A stretch of 46,024 nt of DNA, taken from an uncultured Muribaculaceae bacterium. GTDB lineage: Bacteria; Bacteroidota; Bacteroidia; Bacteroidales; Muribaculaceae. This document shows, piece by piece, positions 8,015 through 17,200 of the stretch. The stretch is taken from positions 1-46,024 of the forward strand of contig CALUMX010000026.1 of the NCBI GenBank assembly GCA_944321875.1, written 5' to 3'. Made by a program: the position numbers and the translations under genes. How positions within the stretch are numbered: the first letter of the stretch is position 1; each line of letters opens with the position of its first letter. The notes under the pieces are model-generated. The model was not told where the DNA came from. It did not search any database and saw only the letters and a program-made list of their open reading frames with translations.

Positions 8015-9193
8015 TTAAAGGACCGGGAGGCGGTAGATGAAGCCGAGCGAGAGGCGGAAACTGTCGTCGGGGTTTTGCAGCGGTTTTCCGTTGATTTCCT
8101 TGTAGAGTTTGCCTGTTGCATTGAGGAAAAGGTGGAGGTTGTCGTCCTTCATCGGATAAAATTCGATGCCGCCCTGGCAGCCCCATCCCGACAGGTAATT
8201 GCCTTTGGTGAAAATGGCATAGTCCTTATAGACAGACGCCCGGTCATAGAACACCTTTGCCCGGATGTTCCATTTCGGCAGGAAGCGGTAGTTGGCTTCG
8301 GAAATGACCGACAGGTATTCAACATTGCGTATCAGGCCGTTCCAGGCTGTTCCGTCAGGCATTATCCCTATGCTGCGGATTGCTCCCAGATGGTCCACTG
8401 CCGCTCTGTGATAGATGGCATCGAGGTAGATGTCGAATTTGTCGAAGTAGAAACGCTGACCGCCACCAATCATCAGTATCCATTTTCCTTTCATTTGCTC
8501 GCCTGCGGTTACGGCGTATCGCAAGCGGATGTTGTCGTTGCGGAAATTGCCGTTCCAAGCGAAAGAGTAGTAGAGAGGGACGCGGGTGGATTGCATTCCG
8601 GGAGGAACTGCACCGTAGGCTTCGGTGGACGAGCCGTGGCGGTTGTTGACCACTTGCACACCTATCTCCTGAGTGGGTGTGGGGTTGAACATGACGCTTG
8701 CACCCGTCAGGAAGCAGTCGATATGGCCTCCGATGGTGCTGTAGTCATAAATGTTGACGGGGTATTCATCGTATTCGAATCCTCCGAAAAACAAAGCCTG
8801 GCGACCGGCAGTGATGGAGGCTTTCGGATGGAAGCGGTATTTCAGATAGGCATAGTCGATGGTGTTCGACAGTTTCTCGAAACGGAACGTTTGTCCGCTT
8901 TTGTTGAGGCGTTGCAGGTATTTGTAGGACAGTTTGTCGGTAATATGTCCGTGAATGTCAATCATCAGGTGGTCGAAGCGGAAATAGGCCGCATTGTCAT
9001 CACCTTCGGCATTAGGATTGACGTTGAACGAAGAGCGCATGTGCAGGTCGATATTGACCATTTCCGGCAGGTCTTTTTTGGCAATGTATTCTACCAGTGA
9101 CCTGTGTTCGGGTGTGTCGGCTGTTTCGCTGGCGGAAAGTGAGTTGGAAAATAAAAGCGAGAGAGCAAGCAATCCTAAGGATAGTTTTTTCAT
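8015..9193 (-). CDS. Outer-membrane porin of the phosphate-selective OprO/OprP type
   Basis: A 392-residue secreted protein. I chose the ATG at 9193 because it opens directly into a signal peptide (MKKLSLGLLALSLLFSNSLS); an upstream start at 9226 would put 11 polar residues before it. The mature protein is rich in alternating aromatic and polar beta strands and ends in a short strand with a hydrophobic terminus, as expected of a barrel. Segments such as DKLSYKYLQRLN, IDYAYLKYRF and TAGRQALFFGG, and a late GGIEFYPMKDDNL, are typical of Bacteroidales Porin_O_P proteins. The solute is unknown: the family name comes from Pseudomonas phosphate channels and should not be taken as proof of phosphate specificity. 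It is transcribed alone, divergent from rsgA. Confidence 0.82.
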   Translation of the reverse strand: MKKLSLGLLALSLLFSNSLSASETADTPEHRSLVEYIAKKDLPEMVNIDLHMRSSFNVNPNAEGDDNAAYFRFDHLMIDIHGHITDKLSYKYLQRLNKSGQTFRFEKLSNTIDYAYLKYRFHPKASITAGRQALFFGGFEYDEYPVNIYDYSTIGGHIDCFLTGASVMFNPTPTQEIGVQVVNNRHGSSTEAYGAVPPGMQSTRVPLYYSFAWNGNFRNDNIRLRYAVTAGEQMKGKWILMIGGGQRFYFDKFDIYLDAIYHRAAVDHLGAIRSIGIMPDGTAWNGLIRNVEYLSVISEANYRFLPKWNIRAKVFYDRASVYKDYAIFTKGNYLSGWGCQGGIEFYPMKDDNLHLFLNATGKLYKEINGKPLQNPDDSFRLSLGFIYRLPVL

Positions 9194-9353
9194 AGTAGTA
9201 ATGTTAAGTTTCCTTTTGATTTGCAAAAGAACGTATTTTTAGTGAGAATTGCAATATGGTGATGGATTTTCTTATGAGTGAGTCATCCTGAAGAAACGGT
9301 ACGATTTTGAATAAGACAGGATGCGCCTCGGCATAAAAAATCAAGCAAGCTTG

Positions 9354-9384
9354 TTTTTTCTGCTCTCGGCTTTCACTATCTTTG
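9354..9384 (+). promoter_or_regulatory. rsgA promoter
   Basis: TATCTTTG (9377-9384) matches TAnnTTTG. The -33 position, 19 bp upstream, is TTTT (9354-9357). The start codon is at 9404. Confidence 0.68.
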
Positions 9385-9403
9385 CAAAAGAAAAAAGGAA
9401 CGC

Positions 9404-10339
9404 ATGGAAGGACTTGTAGTAAGAAATACGGGCAGTTGGTATGTCGTGAAAGGCGATGACGGCTGCACAATCAATTGTAAAATCAAGGGTAATTTCCGTT
9501 TGAAGGGTATCCGTACGACTAATCCCGTGTCGGTCGGCGACCGGGTGACGGTGGCTGAGAATACGGACGGAACCGGCTTCATCACGGCAATTACTCCTCG
9601 CCGCAACTACATCATCCGCCGTGCTTCCAACCTGTCGAAGGAGTCGCACATTATTGCCTCCAATCTCGACCAGGCTTTTCTGGTGGTGTCGTTTGTCAAT
9701 CCGCAGACGGCTACCGTGTTTATCGACCGTTTCCTTGCCACGGCGGAGGCTTATCGCGTGCCTGCCGTGCTGGTTATCAATAAGATTGACTTGCTCGATG
9801 AGGAAGGTATGGAATACGCCGACGCGGTCAGCTATCTCTATGAGACCATCGGCTACAAGGTGGTGAAAGTGTCAGCCGAGACGGGTGAGGGAATCGACGG
9901 CCTGCGCCGGATGCTTTCGGGCAAGGTGACGTTGCTTTCGGGCAACTCGGGCGTGGGAAAATCGACGCTTATCAACCGTCTGATACCCGGATTGGATGTC
10001 AAGACGGCCACGGTGTCGTCCGTCCACCATACGGGTATGCACACGACTACTTTCTCCGAGATGTATCCGCTTCCGGAAGGCGACGGCTACATTATCGACA
10101 CTCCGGGCGTGAAGGGATTCGGAACGATTGATTTCAACGTGGAGGAAGTGGCTCATTACTTCCCGGAGATTTTCGAAGAGTCGCACAATTGCAAGTATAA
10201 CAACTGTACGCACTTGCACGAGCCCGGCTGTGCGGTGAAGCAGGCGCTTGAGGAGCACCGCATCAGTGAGTCGCGCTATGCCAGCTATCTGAGCATCATC
10301 GAGGACAGTAATCCAGACAAATACCGTAAGCCTTTCTAA
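9404..10339 (+). CDS. rsgA: Ribosome biogenesis GTPase RsgA
   Basis: RsgA is a circularly permuted GTPase that helps late 30S subunit maturation and checks the decoding centre. An N-terminal OB fold (about 1-70) is followed by the G domain in permuted order: NKID (G4, about 126-129) comes before the P-loop GNSGVGKS (180-187), and DTPG lies near 233. The C-terminal zinc finger has Cys263, Cys268, His270 and Cys276. At 311 residues it is standard length and all motifs are intact. It ends in a shared terminator facing the convergent folP-cdaA operon. Confidence 0.97.
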   Translation: MEGLVVRNTGSWYVVKGDDGCTINCKIKGNFRLKGIRTTNPVSVGDRVTVAENTDGTGFITAITPRRNYIIRRASNLSKESHIIASNLDQAFLVVSFVNPQTATVFIDRFLATAEAYRVPAVLVINKIDLLDEEGMEYADAVSYLYETIGYKVVKVSAETGEGIDGLRRMLSGKVTLLSGNSGVGKSTLINRLIPGLDVKTATVSSVHHTGMHTTTFSEMYPLPEGDGYIIDTPGVKGFGTIDFNVEEVAHYFPEIFEESHNCKYNNCTHLHEPGCAVKQALEEHRISESRYASYLSIIEDSNPDKYRKPF

Positions 10340-10361
10340 TCGACCCTGAGACGATAAATAG

Positions 10362-10404
10362 CAAGTGGGTGCATCCCATCGTAGGGGCGCACCCGCTTGT
10401 TGTT
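10362..10404. terminator. Shared terminator between rsgA and cdaA, built on a GTAGGGGCG repeat
   Basis: CAAGTGGGTGC (10362-10372) pairs with GCACCCGCTTG (10389-10399), with one G-U pair in RNA, followed by TTGTTT. The right side contains GTAGGGGCGCACC (10381-10393), a word that recurs with one change, inverted, at 21496-21508. Confidence 0.6.
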
Positions 10405-10421
10405 TCGTAAAGCCGCAGGGG

Positions 10422-11198
10422 CTAAGTGTTTTCGTTGACAAATTTGTTGATGCGGGCCTCGAGGTCGGTCGAGCTGAGGCGGAGCGAGAGTTTGCCCGCG
10501 CAGGCAACGGAGATGTTGCCCGTTTCCTCTGATACGATGATGGCCATCGCGTCCGTGGCTTGCGACATGCCGAGGGCGGCGCGGTGGCGCAGACCGAGTT
10601 GTTTGGGCACGTCGTTGTCGTGCGACACGGGAAGAATACAGCCGGCAGCACGGATGCGGCCGTTGTCGATTACCATGGCTCCGTCGTGAAGCGGGCTGTT
10701 CTTGAAGAAGATGTTCTCAATCAGACGGCCGTTGATTTTCGCGTCGATGATGTCGCCGGAGTTGACAAACGAGTCGAGCGGAACGATGCCCTTGATGACA
10801 ATCAGCGCGCCGGTCTTCGACTTCGACATGTTCAGGCAGGCATAGACAATCGGCAGCACCCATTCGTTGCGTTTCTCCGGTTGTTCCTTCTTTCGCTTGA
10901 ATATGTTGCGGATGACTCTCCACCGCTGGTGAGAGCCGATTTCGACGAGAAACCGTTTTATCTGGTCCTGGAAAATGATGACAAGGATGAGCAGACCGAT
11001 GTTCATGAACTTGTCGAGGATGCGGCCTGTCAGCTCCATCTGCAGGAATACCGAAGCCACAAACCAGATGATGATGAAGGCGAGGACGCCGAGGAAGATG
11101 CTCAGCGTGCCCGATTCCTTCATGATTTTGTAAATGTAGAACAGAATCGTGGCGACAATGAGAATGTCGATAATGTCTTTAATTCCGATTACGTCCAT
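10422..11198 (-). CDS. cdaA: Diadenylate cyclase CdaA (c-di-AMP synthase)
   Basis: CdaA joins two ATP into cyclic di-AMP, a second messenger for potassium, osmotic and cell-wall control. Three N-terminal membrane helices (about 10-25, 32-52, 66-80) precede a DisA_N catalytic domain, which carries the hallmark motifs DGA (172-174, in SPLHDGAMVI) and RHR (204-206, in GLRHRAALG). The 258-residue length fits the TIGR00159 family. Its ATG is 2 bp after the folP stop, so the two are one operon, an arrangement common in Bacteroidota. No CdaR-like regulator is adjacent. Confidence 0.95.
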   Translation of the reverse strand: MDVIGIKDIIDILIVATILFYIYKIMKESGTLSIFLGVLAFIIIWFVASVFLQMELTGRILDKFMNIGLLILVIIFQDQIKRFLVEIGSHQRWRVIRNIFKRKKEQPEKRNEWVLPIVYACLNMSKSKTGALIVIKGIVPLDSFVNSGDIIDAKINGRLIENIFFKNSPLHDGAMVIDNGRIRAAGCILPVSHDNDVPKQLGLRHRAALGMSQATDAMAIIVSEETGNISVACAGKLSLRLSSTDLEARINKFVNENT

Positions 11199-11200
11199 GA

Positions 11201-12058
11201 TTATTGATTTTTAGGTGAGAACGTGGCGTTGAATATGGTGACTGCCTCGCGAGCCTCCGCCACATCGTGGACGCGGAGGATGGATGCGCCTTTCATCAGG
11301 GAAATCATGTGGATGGCAGTCGTGCCGTTGAGCGCATTGTCGGGAGTCGTGGAGAGCAGTTTGTAAATCATCGACTTGCGCGACACGCCGACAAGCAGCG
11401 GCAGGTCGAGCGTGGCGAAAAGCTCCAGGTGGGCAAGCATCTCATAGTTCTGCTCCACCGTCTTGCTGAATCCGAATCCCGGGTCGACGATGATGTCGGT
11501 AACGCCTGCCAGCGCGGCTTCCTTGGCTTTTGCGCCGAGCCAGGCCACAACGTCGGCTGTCACGTCGGTATAGTCGGTAAGCTGTGTCATCGTGTGTGGA
11601 TTTCCCCGCATGTGCATCATGATGTAAGGCACTTTCAGGCGTGCCACCGTTGGAATCATCTGCGGGTCGAGTCCGCCGGAGGCGATGTCGTTGATGATGT
11701 CGACACCGTATTCGCCCACGCAGCGCTCTGCCACGGAGGCGCGGAACGTATCGACCGACACGATGCTGTCAGGTGCTTCCTCCTTAATCAGGCGCAGGCC
11801 GAGGGAAAGACGGCGGAATTCCTCCTCAGGCGTGATGTCGTCGGCATTGGGGCGGGAGGAGTAGCCTCCGATGTCGATGATGTCGGCTCCCTGGCTGACA
11901 ATCGTGCGGATGCGGTTGCGGATGAGTTCCTCGCTGTCGCAGCGGCTGCCGGCGTAGAACGAGTCGGGAGTCGTGTTGAGAATACCCATAACGAGGGGGC
12001 TGTCTACCGATAGCAGGCGGCCGCCAAGGTTGAGGGTGTATGGTTTGAAAAATTGCAT
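11201..12058 (-). CDS. folP: Dihydropteroate synthase
   Basis: FolP condenses p-aminobenzoate with hydroxymethyl-dihydropterin pyrophosphate in folate synthesis and is the sulfonamide target. A TIM barrel is indicated by the motifs GILNTTPDSF (25-34), DIGGYSSRP, SVDTFRA, VDPGFGFSKT and GVSRKS, in the right order. At 285 residues it is complete. It is the first gene of the folP-cdaA operon, with a good promoter at 12084-12114. Linking folate synthesis to c-di-AMP by co-transcription is seen in many Bacteroidota; its meaning is not established. Confidence 0.97.
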   Translation of the reverse strand: MQFFKPYTLNLGGRLLSVDSPLVMGILNTTPDSFYAGSRCDSEELIRNRIRTIVSQGADIIDIGGYSSRPNADDITPEEEFRRLSLGLRLIKEEAPDSIVSVDTFRASVAERCVGEYGVDIINDIASGGLDPQMIPTVARLKVPYIMMHMRGNPHTMTQLTDYTDVTADVVAWLGAKAKEAALAGVTDIIVDPGFGFSKTVEQNYEMLAHLELFATLDLPLLVGVSRKSMIYKLLSTTPDNALNGTTAIHMISLMKGASILRVHDVAEAREAVTIFNATFSPKNQ

Positions 12059-12083
12059 ATCGAATTTCCGGTTTGTAATAGTG

Positions 12084-12114
12084 CGAAATTACGCCTTTAT
12101 TCCTTCATGTCAAA
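12084..12114 (-). promoter_or_regulatory. folP-cdaA promoter
   Basis: On the minus strand TTTG (12114-12111), 19 bp, TAATTTCG (12091-12084), one base off the -7 consensus. The leader to the folP ATG is short, about 20 nt. Confidence 0.72.
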
Positions 12115-12144
12115 ATTATGCAAAGGGAAAATGCGCTCCCTGTG

Positions 12145-12414
12145 TTATCGGGACGGCTCCATGCGGTCGTCGAGCGGATTGCGGGGCGACCAGTTGCCGG
12201 AAGGGGCGGGAACGTCGGGCACGGTCGTGTCGGCTTCCATCCCGGCGACTGCCTTGCGGAATTCCTCGATTCGCTGAAGCTCCGTTTCCGTCGGCGTGTA
12301 GCCTTTGTGGCCGCAGCTGTGCCAGAGGAGGATGCAGGAGAGAATGGAGAGCGATGTCAGCGACAGGGCGAGCAGTGCCGTGCGCTCGATGCGGGTGAGT
12401 CGGTCGTGTGCCAT
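12145..12414 (-). CDS. Small single-helix membrane protein coupled to the NSS transporter
   Basis: An 89-residue protein of no family I recognise. After a short basic N terminus (about 1-11) there is one hydrophobic helix at about residues 12-32 (ALLALSLTSLSILSCILLWH), then a soluble tail of about 55 residues rich in Pro, Glu and Asp. Its ATG shares a base with the TGA of the upstream transporter gene (TGATG), the classic sign of translational coupling and of matched synthesis. By analogy with MetP-MetS of actinobacteria, an NSS importer with a small one-helix partner, it may be an accessory subunit. That is inference; there is no sequence evidence of homology to MetS. The base composition matches its neighbours. 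Confidence 0.7.
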   Translation of the reverse strand: MAHDRLTRIERTALLALSLTSLSILSCILLWHSCGHKGYTPTETELQRIEEFRKAVAGMEADTTVPDVPAPSGNWSPRNPLDDRMEPSR

Positions 12415-13769
12415 CAGCTAATGATTTTATTGATGAATACGGTCAGAAGCAGCAGCGGCGACACGTAGCGGATAAGAAAATAATATACGGCCGTCATTCT
12501 CGACTTCAGCGAGCCGTCGTTGCTCAGTTCCTTGAAGAAGAACGATTTGGGCAGACCGTAGCCGACATAGATGCAGACGGCGAAGGCTACGAGCGGCAGC
12601 ATGATGTTGGACGTCGTGTAGTCGATAAGGTCGAAGATGTTGAGTCCGAAAACGCGGACATCGGAAAGCACGCCCAACGACAGGGAGCAGACGGAGCTGA
12701 ACAGCACCATCGGCAGCAGGACTATCAGGCAGGACTTGCGGCGCGACATGTGGAACGTGTCGCAGAGGTAGGCAATCGCTACTTCGGCGATGGATACGGT
12801 CGAGGTGAGCGTGGCTACAAGCAACAGGAAGAAGAACAGCGACGACCAGAATTGCGGGAAAGGCAACTCCATGAAAATCTGAGGCAACGTCACGAAAATC
12901 AGGGCCGCACCCTGTGTCTCTCCCTCGATGCCGAACGCTTTGACCGCAGGGAAGATAATCAGTCCCATCATGACCGCCACGAGAAAGACAAGCGCCGACA
13001 CTTTGGTGGCCGTGCGCGGCAGGTTGGTGGTCTTCGGGAAATAGGACGAGTAAGTGATGAGGATGCCCATGCCCAGCGACAGGGAGAAGAATGCCTGTCC
13101 GACCGCGCTGATAAGCACGCCGGGGTTGAGCTTCGAAAAGTCGGGACGCAGGAAGAACACAACGCCTTCCATCGCTCCCGGCAGGCTCAGCGATACGCAG
13201 CAGAAGACAAGCAGGATGACAAACAGCAGCGGCATCAGCAGGTTTGACATGCGCTCGATGCCTTTCTGCACGCCCTTCATGAGTATCAGGATGTTGAGGG
13301 CAATCATCACCAGTGTCCAGATGATAGGCGACCAGGTGGAAGAGGTGGCTGACTGCATGACGGCCGAGAAATGCTGGGTAGGCGATGCTCCCATGCCCTC
13401 GTAGAGACCGCCCGTCAGCGACAGCCAGAGGTATTCAACCGTCCATCCCGCCACTACCAGATAGTACATGAGAATCAGATAGGGGGCGAGAACGGCAAAG
13501 ACACCGATAAGCCACCAAGGCTTGCCGGGCGTGAGTTTCTTGAACGATGTGATGGTGTCGGCACCGCTTCCGCGGCCGATTGAGAATTCGGAAAGCATGA
13601 CGGGAATACCCATCAGCAGGACAGCAAACAAATAAGCAATCAGGAAAACCGAGCCACCGTTGGCCTGTACTTCATTTGGAAATCTCCAGACTGTTCCTAA
13701 CCCGACGGCGGAGCCTACAGTGGCAGCAATAACTCCGATTTTGGATGAAAATTTTGTCTTGGAACTCAT
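12414..13769 (-). CDS. Sodium-dependent transporter of the NSS (SLC6-like) family
   Basis: A 451-residue LeuT-fold carrier that imports an amino acid or related solute with sodium across the inner membrane. The family signature GSAVGLGTVWRFP in the broken first helix is at residues 19-31, followed by NGG and FLIAYLF. There are about 11 to 12 hydrophobic segments. I chose the ATG at 13769 (MSSKTKFSS); a TTG at 13781 would add four residues for no reason. The substrate cannot be read from the sequence; Trp, Tyr, Met and Ala carriers all occur in this bacterial group. It is the first gene of a two-gene operon with the small membrane protein. Confidence 0.93.
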   Translation of the reverse strand: MSSKTKFSSKIGVIAATVGSAVGLGTVWRFPNEVQANGGSVFLIAYLFAVLLMGIPVMLSEFSIGRGSGADTITSFKKLTPGKPWWLIGVFAVLAPYLILMYYLVVAGWTVEYLWLSLTGGLYEGMGASPTQHFSAVMQSATSSTWSPIIWTLVMIALNILILMKGVQKGIERMSNLLMPLLFVILLVFCCVSLSLPGAMEGVVFFLRPDFSKLNPGVLISAVGQAFFSLSLGMGILITYSSYFPKTTNLPRTATKVSALVFLVAVMMGLIIFPAVKAFGIEGETQGAALIFVTLPQIFMELPFPQFWSSLFFFLLLVATLTSTVSIAEVAIAYLCDTFHMSRRKSCLIVLLPMVLFSSVCSLSLGVLSDVRVFGLNIFDLIDYTTSNIMLPLVAFAVCIYVGYGLPKSFFFKELSNDGSLKSRMTAVYYFLIRYVSPLLLLTVFINKIIS

Positions 13770-13788
13770 TTTTAATTGCAATTTGTCA

Positions 13789-13819
13789 CAAAAGTACGCA
13801 CTTTTTCTGAAAGGTAAAA
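13789..13819 (-). promoter_or_regulatory. Promoter of the NSS transporter operon
   Basis: On the minus strand the -7 box is TACTTTTG (13796-13789), a full TAnnTTTG match. The -33 position is AT-rich (TTTT, 13819-13816) rather than TTTG. Confidence 0.6.
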
Positions 13820-13832
13820 ATTATTAGGATTA

Positions 13833-13864
13833 TTTGTATTTGCAACCGCGATTGCTTAACTTTA
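13833..13864 (+). promoter_or_regulatory. Promoter of the vanZ-like/tamB/tamL operon
   Basis: TTTG (13833-13836), 20 bp, TAACTTTA (13857-13864), one base off the -7 consensus. The predicted start is only about 12 nt before the ATG at 13883. Confidence 0.68.
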
Positions 13865-13882
13865 CAAAAAATAATAATTTTG

Positions 13883-14278
13883 ATGCAGAAAGCGATAGAA
13901 AAAATACCCCGTTATCTGATGACTATTGTCGTTACCGGGGTAATTTACTATATGACTTTATTCCCCAAGCCTTTCGGAGATGTGAGAATCGGCTTGTTTC
14001 CGGGAGCAGACAAGGTGGCGCACGGTCTGATGTTCGCGGCTTTTGCCTTTTGTCTGCATCTCGACCTTAACCGGGGGCTTTCCCGGCCGGGACGTTTCGT
14101 GGGGCTGACGCTGGCGGTGAGCATAGCGTTCGGTGGAGCCATCGAGCTGGCTCAGAAACTGATGGCGTTGGGGCGCTCTGCGGAATGGCTTGACTGGGCT
14201 GCTGATACCGTTGGTGCGGCCGTCGGACTGTGGCTTTCGGTGCAACTTCTGAAAAAAATGGAAAGCAGTAATGGATGA
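13883..14278 (+). CDS. VanZ-like membrane protein
   Basis: A 131-residue VanZ-family protein with four likely helices: IVVTGVIYYMTLF, a second after the conserved ADKVAHGLMFAAFAF, a third in GLTLAVSIAFGGAIELAQ, and a last in DTVGAAVGLWLSVQLL. The ADK-x-x-H and IE-x-x-Q motifs and the final D-x-x-A/G pattern are typical. VanZ was named for low-level teicoplanin resistance, but most members have no proven role. A TTG at 13880 could serve as start, but ATG at 13883 is preferred. Its end overlaps tamB by 8 bp, so it is co-translated with an envelope-assembly pair, which hints at a role there. Confidence 0.85.
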   Translation: MQKAIEKIPRYLMTIVVTGVIYYMTLFPKPFGDVRIGLFPGADKVAHGLMFAAFAFCLHLDLNRGLSRPGRFVGLTLAVSIAFGGAIELAQKLMALGRSAEWLDWAADTVGAAVGLWLSVQLLKKMESSNG

Positions 14279-17200
14279 GGAAACGATAAAAGAAGATATA
14301 AAAACGGAGGATAAGCAAGAGGTGAAGCGGAAGGGGCGCAAATGGAGAAGACGCATCTTCCGGATATTGCTGTTAACGGTAATCGTCGTCCTGCTTCTGC
14401 CGGGTCTGCTCTATATTCCCGGCATACAGCGTTATGTGGTGAGGGTAGCTTCCGAGAAAGTGTCGGAGGCGACCGGCTACGATGTGCGTATCGGATATTT
14501 CTCGCTGGGTTTTCCCCTTGACCTGGTGCTTGACGACGTGCTCGTGCTCAACGAGCAGCGCGACACGCTTGTCGCAGGCCGCGAGATTCGTGCGGGCATC
14601 GGACTGCTGCCGCTGTTGAGGGGCGGCGTAGGAATCAAGAGCGTGGCTCTCAACGATGCCTACTACCGTATGGTCAGTGCCGACTCCTCGATGGTGATGA
14701 CTGCCCGTGTGGGACAGTTTAGCCTCGACGCAAGCCGTGCCGGACTGATTGACAGCCGTCTGGACCTTTCTGAAGCCCGGCTTTCCGACAGCCGCATCGA
14801 CCTTTGGATGGACCCGCTGAAGGCAGAGCCTACACCGCCCGACACTACGAAGTCGGAGGGTGGATGGCTGATTAATCTCGACCGCCTCTCGTTGAGAAAT
14901 GTGGAGTACCGCATGAAGATGATGCCGGCAATCGACAGTATGCGTGTCCTACTCGGAGAGGGCGACATCGACCGTGTGTCGGTCAACCTCGCCTCCAGCC
15001 TTGTGTCGGCGGGCAGTCTTCACGTCGGACGACTCGACGCCTCCTATTATCTGCCTGATTCCGTATCGCTTGCCGCGTTCAACGCCGCCTATAAGCCGGA
15101 CACCATTCCCACGCCGCCATCAGAGCCGTGGACCATCGTGGCCGACAGTTTGCGCGTGACCGACAGCCGTGCGCTCTATGCCGTTCGCTCCTTGCAACCG
15201 GCCGAGGGTATGGATTTCAATTATCTGCAACTGGATAGTATCGACATTGCCATAGGCCGTTTCTTCAACCGGGGCGGCTACATAAAAGTGCCCATCCGCC
15301 GCATTGCCGCCGTGGAACGCAGCGGCATTGCGCTCCGCTCGCTTTCCGGCGAGTTTGAAATGACGGAGGACGGAATGGGGATAAAGCATCTGGAACTTGC
15401 CACCGACGATTCCTGGCTGCGTGCCGACGGCGGAGTGGAGAGCGCGCTGTTTGCCGGTGACGATGCCGCCGGTATGTCGCTCAAGGCACAGGCCGGCGTG
15501 GGAATTGCTGACGTGGAACGGGTGATGCCGATGCTGAAACCCTTGCTGAGAAGCATCAGCAAGGAGGAACTTCGTGCCGATATTGACGTGGCCGGTACGG
15601 CCGCACGGCTCGACGTGAGCCAGTTGTCGGCAAAAATCAACAATCTGGCGGAATTGTCGGCAACCGGTGAGGTGGTGTCGGTGATGGACGCTGAGAAGAT
15701 AGGCGGTTCGCTCGACTTGAAAGGCAAGCTGAGCGGAAACAACCGACTGCGCTCCATTCTGGGGCTTGGCAGCGACCTATTCCTTCCTTACATCAGTCTG
15801 AGGGGCAAGGCTTCCTACGGACAGTCGGCCGCTCAGGCACAACTGACGGCGCTGACGAGCGCGGGAAAGGTCGTGGGTGGCGGACGCATCCACTTGACAC
15901 GCGAGCAATACAAGGCGCGGTTGTCGCTGCGCGAGCTGGACGTGCATGAGATTCTGCCGTCAGGGCCTGTCGGAGTGGTGGATGCCGATATTGAGGCGGA
16001 AGGACGTGGCTACAATCCTTACCGGATGAAGGCTCAGGTGAACGGTGCGGTGCATCTTGTCGAGTATGACAGCGTGGCGTACCGCGACATTACCGTTGAT
16101 GCCTTTATCGACAAGGGAGCTTATGAGGCGCATTTGCTTTCTGCCAATCCGTCGGCCGATTTCGACCTCATGGCCAGCGGAACGATTGCTGCCGATGAAT
16201 ATACTACCGAACTTACGGGACAGATTAACAATATCGACCTGATGGCGCTGAACCTGTCGACTTCCCGTCTGGGTGGAGGCATGACGCTGAATGCCAAGGC
16301 TCGTGCCAACATTGCCGAAGAGCAGTATTCGGCGCTGGTGAGAATGTCGGACATGTTTGTGCTGCTTCCGGGCAACACGTTCCGAACCGACAGTATTGAC
16401 CTCGGTTTCTATTCCGACACGGCACGCACCTATGCCCGTCTGCGCAACAATGACTTGCTGCTGACCGCTTTTTCTCCGATGGGTGTCATGTCGCTTACGG
16501 ATTCTCTCGGCGTGATGGCGACGGCTCTCGATACGATGTTGCTCGCACAACGTGTCAACGTGAGAGCACTCAACTCCGTATTGCCGGAACTTCGTCTGGC
16601 CGTCAAGTCGGGCAACCAGAACATCGTCAGCAAATACCTGCAGGGGTCGGGTATCGGCTATAATTCATTCAATTTGCTTTTGGACAAGAAGCAGGAACTG
16701 ACCTTTGGCGGCCGCTTCAACGGTCTTGCCTCGGGCGGACTCGTCTTTGACACCCTTACGCTCGATGGAAAATCGCAGGAGGATGCCTTTGTCTACGACC
16801 TTGCGGTGAGCAACCGGAAGGGTAACCGGGAGTTTGTGAAGACGGCCTCGCTCAACGGTATGTTTGCCGAGAACCGGATGCAGGCATTCCTTACGCAGAC
16901 CGATAAGAACGACCAGGTGGGTTTCAGCCTCGGTATGAACGTCGAGGTGGCCGATTCCATCGTTACGCTCAACCTGTATCCTGAAAATCCGGTTATCGCG
17001 TTCCGCCAGTGGAACATCAATCCGGGCAATTACCTCTCGCTTGACCTGGCTACGATGAAGCTCAAGGCCGATTTGATGGTCAAGAGCGACGAGTGGAGTT
17101 ATATCAACATCTATACCGACCGTGACGGCCAGTTCCATAACGGAGGAAAGGTGGAATTCATGGGCATCGCCCTGGCCGACTGGCTCACGATGTCGCCTTT

